DNA of 7,780 bases, from positions 1-7,780 of the forward strand of contig CAIVZW010000529.1 of NCBI GenBank assembly GCA_903910495.1, in the 5' to 3' direction. The notes beneath the pieces were generated by a model. That model was given only the letters and a program-made list of their open reading frames with translations, ran no database searches and had not been told where the DNA came from. The position numbers and the translations under genes are program-made. This document shows, piece by piece, positions 4,055 through 7,780 of this stretch; position 1 is the first letter of the stretch, and every line of letters starts with the position of its first letter. This stretch comes from an uncultured beta proteobacterium (GTDB lineage Bacteria; Pseudomonadota; Gammaproteobacteria; Burkholderiales; Rhodocyclaceae).

Positions 4055-6679
4055 ATGCAAAATGATATGCCTGTCCCGCTTCCCGTTCTTCTCGAGGACT
4101 ACACTCCGCCATCGTACCTGGTGAACAGCATTCATCTGGACGTCGATATTCACCCGCAAGCAACGTTGGTTACGGCCACCATGGACTGCCAGCGAAATCC
4201 GGCCGTTGGCGCTGACCTCCCGCTGCTGCTCGATGGCGAGGATCTGGAAACCCTGTCGCTTAGCCTTGATGGCCGCCTGTTGCCGGCGCAGGCCTATAGT
4301 CTCAGTGAGAACCGTCTTGTACTGAAGGATCTGCCTGAACGCTTTACGCTGGAAACACGGGTGCGTATCCAGCCGGATAAGAATACCCAACTTTCCGGCC
4401 TCTATCGCAGCCGCGACGGCTACTTTACCCAGTGCGAGCCGCAGGGCTTTCGCCGCATCACCTGGTTCATCGACCGGCCGGACGTGATGGCGCGCTATAC
4501 CGTTACTATCCATGCCGACAAGGCAGAATTCCCATTCCTGCTCTCCAACGGCAACCCCGTGAGCAGCGGCGACGAGGCGCAAGGCCGCCATTACGCCACC
4601 TGGGAAGACCCGTTCAGGAAACCTTGCTATCTCTTTGCCCTGGTTGCCGGCAAGCTCGATGTGCTGCGCGACACCTACCGCAGCGCGTCCGGCCGCGACG
4701 TACAACTCGCCATCTACGTCGAACCGGGCAAGCTCGACCAGTGCGCGCACGCCATGGCCGCGCTCAGGAAGGCGATGCGCTGGGACGAGGAACGTTTCGG
4801 CCTCGAATGCGACCTCGACCACTACATGATCGTCGCCGTCGGCGATTTCAATATGGGCGCCATGGAGAACAAGGGACTCAACATCTTCAACACCAAGTAC
4901 GTGCTGGCGCGTGCCGACGTGGCGACCGATGTCGATTTCGAGAACATCGACCGCGTCGTCGCGCACGAATACTTCCACAACTGGACCGGCAACCGTGTGA
5001 CCTGCCGCGACTGGTTCCAGCTCTCCTTGAAGGAAGGCCTGACCGTCTTCCGCGATCAGGAATTCGGCGCCGACACGCACAGCCGCGAGACGGCGCGCAT
5101 TCGCGAGGTGCGCGGGCTGCGTGCCGCCCAGTTCCCCGAGGATGCCGGCCCGATGGCGCATCCGGTGCGTCCGGCGAGCTATCTGGAAATAAACAATTTC
5201 TACACGGCAACCGTCTATGAAAAAGGCGCCGAAGTCGTGCGCATGATGCATACGCTGATCGGCAGGGATGCCTTCCGGCGCGGCATGGATCTGTACTTCG
5301 CGCGCCATGACGGGCAGGCGGTGACCTGCGACGATTTCGTCGCGGCCATGGCCGATGCGTCCGGTTTTGATTTTACGCAATTCATGACCTGGTACCGGCA
5401 GGCTGGTACGCCGAAAGTGACCGCTCACGGCGCGTACAACGCCGCTGCCCGACGCTACACCCTGACGCTGGCGCAAGGCTGCGCGCCGTCAGCGGGGCAA
5501 GCCGAAAAAGCGCCTTACCTGATTCCCATTGCCGTCGGTCTGGTCGGACCCGAAGGCGGCGATCTGGACCTGGGCAACGGGGCGACGACGCGCGTCCTGC
5601 ACCTGACCGAAGTGGAGCAGACCTTCGTCTTCGACAACGTCCCGGTCGCGCCGGTGCCCTCGCTGCTGCGCAATTTCTCGGCACCGGTCGTGCTCGAGTG
5701 TGCCTATACGGAAGCCGAACTCGCCCATCTGCTGGCGCATGACAGCGACCCCTTCAACCGCTGGGAAGCCGGGCAGCGCCTCTTCGGCCAACTGATTCTC
5801 AAGGCCGCCGCCAGCCTTGGCCGTGCTGAACCGCTTGCATGGCCGGGCAGCGTGCTCGATGCGGCACGCAAGGTTCTGCTCAGTGCCAGCGATCCGGCTT
5901 TCATCGCCGAGGCGCTGACCTTGCCCGGCGAAGCCACGCTGGCCGAGCAGATGGAGGTGGTTGACCCGGAAGCGCTGCACTTGGCCAGATGTGGCCTGGC
6001 CCGCTATCTGGCAACCGGTCTGGAGCGTGATTTCGCCCGGATGTACGCCGCGCTGGCACCAACCGTCACCTATCAGCCGCAGACGCAACAGGCTGCCCGT
6101 CGTCGTCTGCGCAATCTGTGTCTGGGCTATCTGAACGAGCTCGATTCGGACGAACAGCGCGTCGTGGCCATGCAGCAGTTCGCCAGTGCCGACAACATGA
6201 CCGACCAGTTCGCCGCACTGTCGGTGCTGGCCAATGGCTCGGGCGGGCAGGGCGAACAAGCGCTGGCTGCTTTCTACGAACGCTGGCAGAACGAAGCGCT
6301 GGTGGTCGACAAGTGGCTCGCGGTTCAGGCCGGCAGCCGTCTTCCCGGCACGCTGGCGCGGGTGGAAAGCCTGACGCAGCATGCGGCCTTCGACCGGCGC
6401 AATCCCAACAAGGTGTATGCCCTGCTGCGGGCCTTTGGCGCCAATCATCGCCATTTTCATGCGGCAGACGGCGCCGGATACCGTTTCCTGGCCGGACAGA
6501 TTGCCGCGCTTGACCCGATCAATGCACAAGTCGCCGCGCGGCTGGCACGCTGCTTCGACCGCTGGCAACGCTTCGCTGCCGTACGCCAGAGGCATGCGCA
6601 GGCGGCGCTGGAATCACTCAGGCAGCAGCCCGGGCTTTCGCGCGATGTGTTTGAAGTGGTGGATAAGGCTTTGCGCTAG
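4055..6679 (+). CDS. pepN: Aminopeptidase N (M1 zinc metallopeptidase)
   Basis: 874-residue alanyl aminopeptidase of family M1, a cytosolic enzyme that removes N-terminal residues from peptides in the last steps of protein turnover; length matches E. coli PepN (870). The substrate-anchoring motif GAMEN is at 268-272. The zinc site is HEYFH (His304, Glu305, His308) with Glu327 in LKEGLTVF, and the transition-state tyrosine is Tyr388 in TVYEKG; each is offset by seven from its E. coli counterpart. An N-terminal beta domain (about 1-200) precedes the catalytic domain, followed by the small Ig-like domain and a long helical C-terminal domain (about 550-874), which ends DVFEVVDKALR. The start at 4055 begins MQNDMPVPLPVLLEDYTPPSY; GGAA (4042-4045) is nine bases upstream, a weak site. 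The frame is open to 3926, but those extra 43 residues are not family-like. A second ATG at 4067 is possible. No frameshift or truncation seen. Confidence 0.97.
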   Translation: MQNDMPVPLPVLLEDYTPPSYLVNSIHLDVDIHPQATLVTATMDCQRNPAVGADLPLLLDGEDLETLSLSLDGRLLPAQAYSLSENRLVLKDLPERFTLETRVRIQPDKNTQLSGLYRSRDGYFTQCEPQGFRRITWFIDRPDVMARYTVTIHADKAEFPFLLSNGNPVSSGDEAQGRHYATWEDPFRKPCYLFALVAGKLDVLRDTYRSASGRDVQLAIYVEPGKLDQCAHAMAALRKAMRWDEERFGLECDLDHYMIVAVGDFNMGAMENKGLNIFNTKYVLARADVATDVDFENIDRVVAHEYFHNWTGNRVTCRDWFQLSLKEGLTVFRDQEFGADTHSRETARIREVRGLRAAQFPEDAGPMAHPVRPASYLEINNFYTATVYEKGAEVVRMMHTLIGRDAFRRGMDLYFARHDGQAVTCDDFVAAMADASGFDFTQFMTWYRQAGTPKVTAHGAYNAAARRYTLTLAQGCAPSAGQAEKAPYLIPIAVGLVGPEGGDLDLGNGATTRVLHLTEVEQTFVFDNVPVAPVPSLLRNFSAPVVLECAYTEAELAHLLAHDSDPFNRWEAGQRLFGQLILKAAASLGRAEPLAWPGSVLDAARKVLLSASDPAFIAEALTLPGEATLAEQMEVVDPEALHLARCGLARYLATGLERDFARMYAALAPTVTYQPQTQQAARRRLRNLCLGYLNELDSDEQRVVAMQQFASADNMTDQFAALSVLANGSGGQGEQALAAFYERWQNEALVVDKWLAVQAGSRLPGTLARVESLTQHAAFDRRNPNKVYALLRAFGANHRHFHAADGAGYRFLAGQIAALDPINAQVAARLARCFDRWQRFAAVRQRHAQAALESLRQQPGLSRDVFEVVDKALR

Positions 6680-6856
6680 CATCGTTCCATCTATGCTCCC
6701 AACGGGAACAACACCAAGTAGTCGGTCCCGGCGCTTGATCCGCGTTATTGCTTATTTATACTTATTTCGTTATATTTACTTCTGATATAACAATTATGTG
6801 ATATTTAACTATAAATAGTTCTGCTCGACATCTGGGCGCGAATTTGATATTTCATT
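6680..6856. other. AT-rich non-coding stretch with inverted repeats
   Basis: After the pepN stop there are about 65 bases of normal composition and no convincing terminator, then about 105 bases (6745-6850) far richer in A/T than anything else in the window. It contains GTTATAT (6769-6775) inverted as ATATAAC (6785-6791), and AACTAT/ATAGTT (6807-6812 and 6815-6820) separated by AA. No open frame or RNA gene was recognised. Such patches often hold promoters and regulator sites, or mark an insertion boundary. Confidence 0.5.
6748..6776 (+). promoter_or_regulatory. Candidate promoter ahead of the hybrid kinase region
   Basis: TTGCTT (6748-6753, three of six) lies 17 bases from TATATT (6771-6776, five of six). 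The -10 element falls inside the first inverted repeat, which could let a regulator block it. In such AT-rich DNA several alternative -10 strings exist, so the exact position is uncertain. Confidence 0.3.
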
Positions 6857-7108
6857 ATGCTTAAGCGCTCGCTCCCACACGGTATAGCCTCTCCGCACGG
6901 CGATAATCCTCCGCGTGTTGCCATGTCAGAACGTCTGCGCGCCATGAAACCAAGTCGCCAGTTTCTGAATGTGCTGAGCCTTTTTACCGAGCCCATGCGC
7001 GGGGCCAATCGCAAAGCAATCGGCCAGGACCTGTGGCACAACGCCGATCAGCGTCAGGCCAAGCAACGTGCCCTGGCCAGCGGCGCACCCGCGATCACCA
7101 CCGGATAA
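6857..7108 (+). pseudogene. Remnant resembling the C-terminal part of a CHASE sensor domain
   Basis: An 83-codon open frame ends with TAA three bases before the next gene. Its second half, from about residue 37 (FLNVLSLFTEPMRGANRKA, then IGQDLWHNADQRQAKQRAL, then ASGAPAITTG), reads like the end of extracellular CHASE domains, which typically run 'EP...N..aiG.dl....R..A...A..sG.pa.tG' and continue 'itLvQ'. Here the continuation is missing and a stop follows directly. The first part (MLKRSLPHGIASPHG) looks like nothing I recognise. No ribosome binding site precedes the ATG at 6857 or the internal ATG at 6923, and there is no signal peptide or transmembrane helix, which a real CHASE sensor needs. 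I read it as debris of a deleted sensor kinase. A small expressed protein coupled to the downstream gene is the alternative. The similarity is by recalled pattern only. Confidence 0.4.
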
Positions 7109-7111
7109 ACC

Positions 7112-7780
7112 ATGCATGCAATGATTGACACGATGACCAAGCCGCTGGCGTTGATTGTTGACGACAACGCCGACAACAGAAGATATGTCTCTATCATTAT
7201 GGGAGACGACTTTCGTACGATAGAAGCGCAAGACGGGGAGGAAGCGATTCAGTTGCTTAGGAGCGATGAAACACCGGAAATAGTTCTCCTTGACATGATG
7301 ATGCCCCGGATGGATGGTCGTGAAGTCTTGCGTCACATGCGTGGCGATTCGCTAATGCAGGCTATTCCAGTAATCGTCATCACCGGAAACAGCAGTGAGG
7401 TGGCGGAAGAGGAATGCCTTGGATTGGGGGCGGATGACTTTCTTTGCAGGCCCTTCCGGCGAATTCCGCTCATCCTTAAAGCGAACAATTTGATTTTCCG
7501 CCAGAGGCTGCAACGTGAATTATCCGCCCGCCAGTTGAACGAAACACAACTGCGTAAAGACAAGAGAGAGGCTGAAACCGCCAACATTGCCAAGAGCGCC
7601 TTTCTAGCCAACATGAGCCATGAGATCCGCACCCCGTTGAGTGGCATCATCGGCATGGCGAACATCCTCAAGCTTGAAGGTGTCACCCCCAAGCAGGCCG
7701 ACCGCCTCGACAAGATCGACATGTCCGCCAAGCACCTGCTGTCGATCATCAACGACATCCTTGACCTCTCCAAGATCGAA
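7112..7780 (+). CDS. Soluble hybrid histidine kinase, receiver plus HisKA domains (3' end beyond the window)
   Basis: 223 codons are visible and the frame is open at the right edge. Residues 11-125 are a receiver domain: acidic pair Asp17/Asp18 in [11 protein letters not shown], phospho-acceptor Asp61 in [12 protein letters not shown], Thr91 in VIVITGN. The usual Lys of the 'KPF' motif is Arg113 in FLCRPF. Residues 126-160 form a charged helical linker, probably coiled coil. Residues 160-223 are a HisKA dimerisation domain with the phospho-accepting His170 in [19 protein letters not shown] and the second helix [22 protein letters not shown] ATPase domain must follow, and perhaps more receiver or Hpt domains as in BarA-type kinases. 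No transmembrane segment precedes it, so it is probably cytosolic and receives its input through the receiver. The start at 7112 has only GGAT (7103-7106) upstream; in-frame ATGs at 7121 and 7133 are alternatives, all ahead of the domain. Confidence 0.88.
   Translation, partial: MHAMIDTMTKPLALIVDDNADNRRYVSIIMGDDFRTIEAQDGEEAIQLLRSDETPEIVLLDMMMPRMDGREVLRHMRGDSLMQAIPVIVITGNSSEVAEEECLGLGADDFLCRPFRRIPLILKANNLIFRQRLQRELSARQLNETQLRKDKREAETANIAKSAFLANMSHEIRTPLSGIIGMANILKLEGVTPKQADRLDKIDMSAKHLLSIINDILDLSKIE

Noticed and set aside
3830..5476. 548-codon open frame on the minus strand across pepN
   Set aside because: It is antisense to the catalytic half of a well-conserved aminopeptidase N and its residues show no recognisable family; GC-rich coding DNA commonly yields long antisense frames.
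5489..6595. 368-codon minus-strand open frame across the pepN 3' half
   Set aside because: Antisense shadow of pepN, no family-like motifs.
6926..7336. 136-codon minus-strand open frame over the CHASE-like fragment and receiver start
   Set aside because: Overlaps the receiver domain in antisense, has no ribosome binding site that I can see and resembles no family.
7333..7773. 146-codon minus-strand open frame
   Set aside because: Antisense to the receiver/HisKA gene, whose H-box and phospho-Asp motifs are unmistakable.
1..7780. CRISPR array, tRNA or rRNA genes
   Set aside because: No regularly spaced direct repeats, cloverleaf-like segments or rRNA-like sequence were found on reading both strands.

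Overview
The window reads as a piece of a GC-rich proteobacterial chromosome, most likely a betaproteobacterium of the Rhodocyclales type. That placement is inferred from overall protein style, codon preference and a betaproteobacterial-type dispersed repeat; no search was run. Most of it is ordinary housekeeping DNA (deacylase, esterase, exonuclease, thiol peroxidase, aminopeptidase N). Three spots look accessory: a CARF/RtcR-like regulator cut by the left edge, a Phd/VapC-type toxin-antitoxin pair next to a palindromic repeat, and a signalling gene at the right edge that sits behind an AT-rich patch and a sensor-domain remnant.

Layout. 1-345 (-): N-terminal 115 codons of a protein resembling the ligand-sensing domain of RtcR-like sigma-54 activators, with a good promoter in 380-408. 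428-458 (-): probable terminator of the next gene. 469-930 (-): YbaK/EbsC-family aminoacyl-tRNA deacylase. Divergent from it, 1095-1784 (+): carboxylesterase/phospholipase-family alpha/beta hydrolase, coupled through a TTGA overlap to 1781-2407 (+), a DEDDy 3'-5' exonuclease-domain protein. 2493-2888 (-) and 2885-3118 (-): PIN toxin and Phd/YefM-type antitoxin, overlapping by four bases, with a promoter and repeated AGTCAT boxes upstream. 3203-3297: imperfect palindromic REP/MITE-like element. 3355-3858 (-): thiol peroxidase Tpx. Divergent, 4055-6679 (+): full-length aminopeptidase N. 6680-6856: AT-rich non-coding stretch with two inverted repeats. 6857-7108 (+): short open frame resembling the end of a CHASE sensor domain, probably a remnant. 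7112 to the right edge (+): receiver domain plus histidine-kinase dimerisation domain of a soluble hybrid kinase, incomplete.

How the genes relate. The esterase and exonuclease share an operon by overlap, and the toxin and antitoxin share one by overlap; the remaining genes look monocistronic. I did not find a clearly new multi-gene system. The best leads are the CARF-like regulator, whose effector and targets lie outside the window, and the rearranged-looking sensor kinase start, whose receiver domain has Arg where the conserved Lys is expected.
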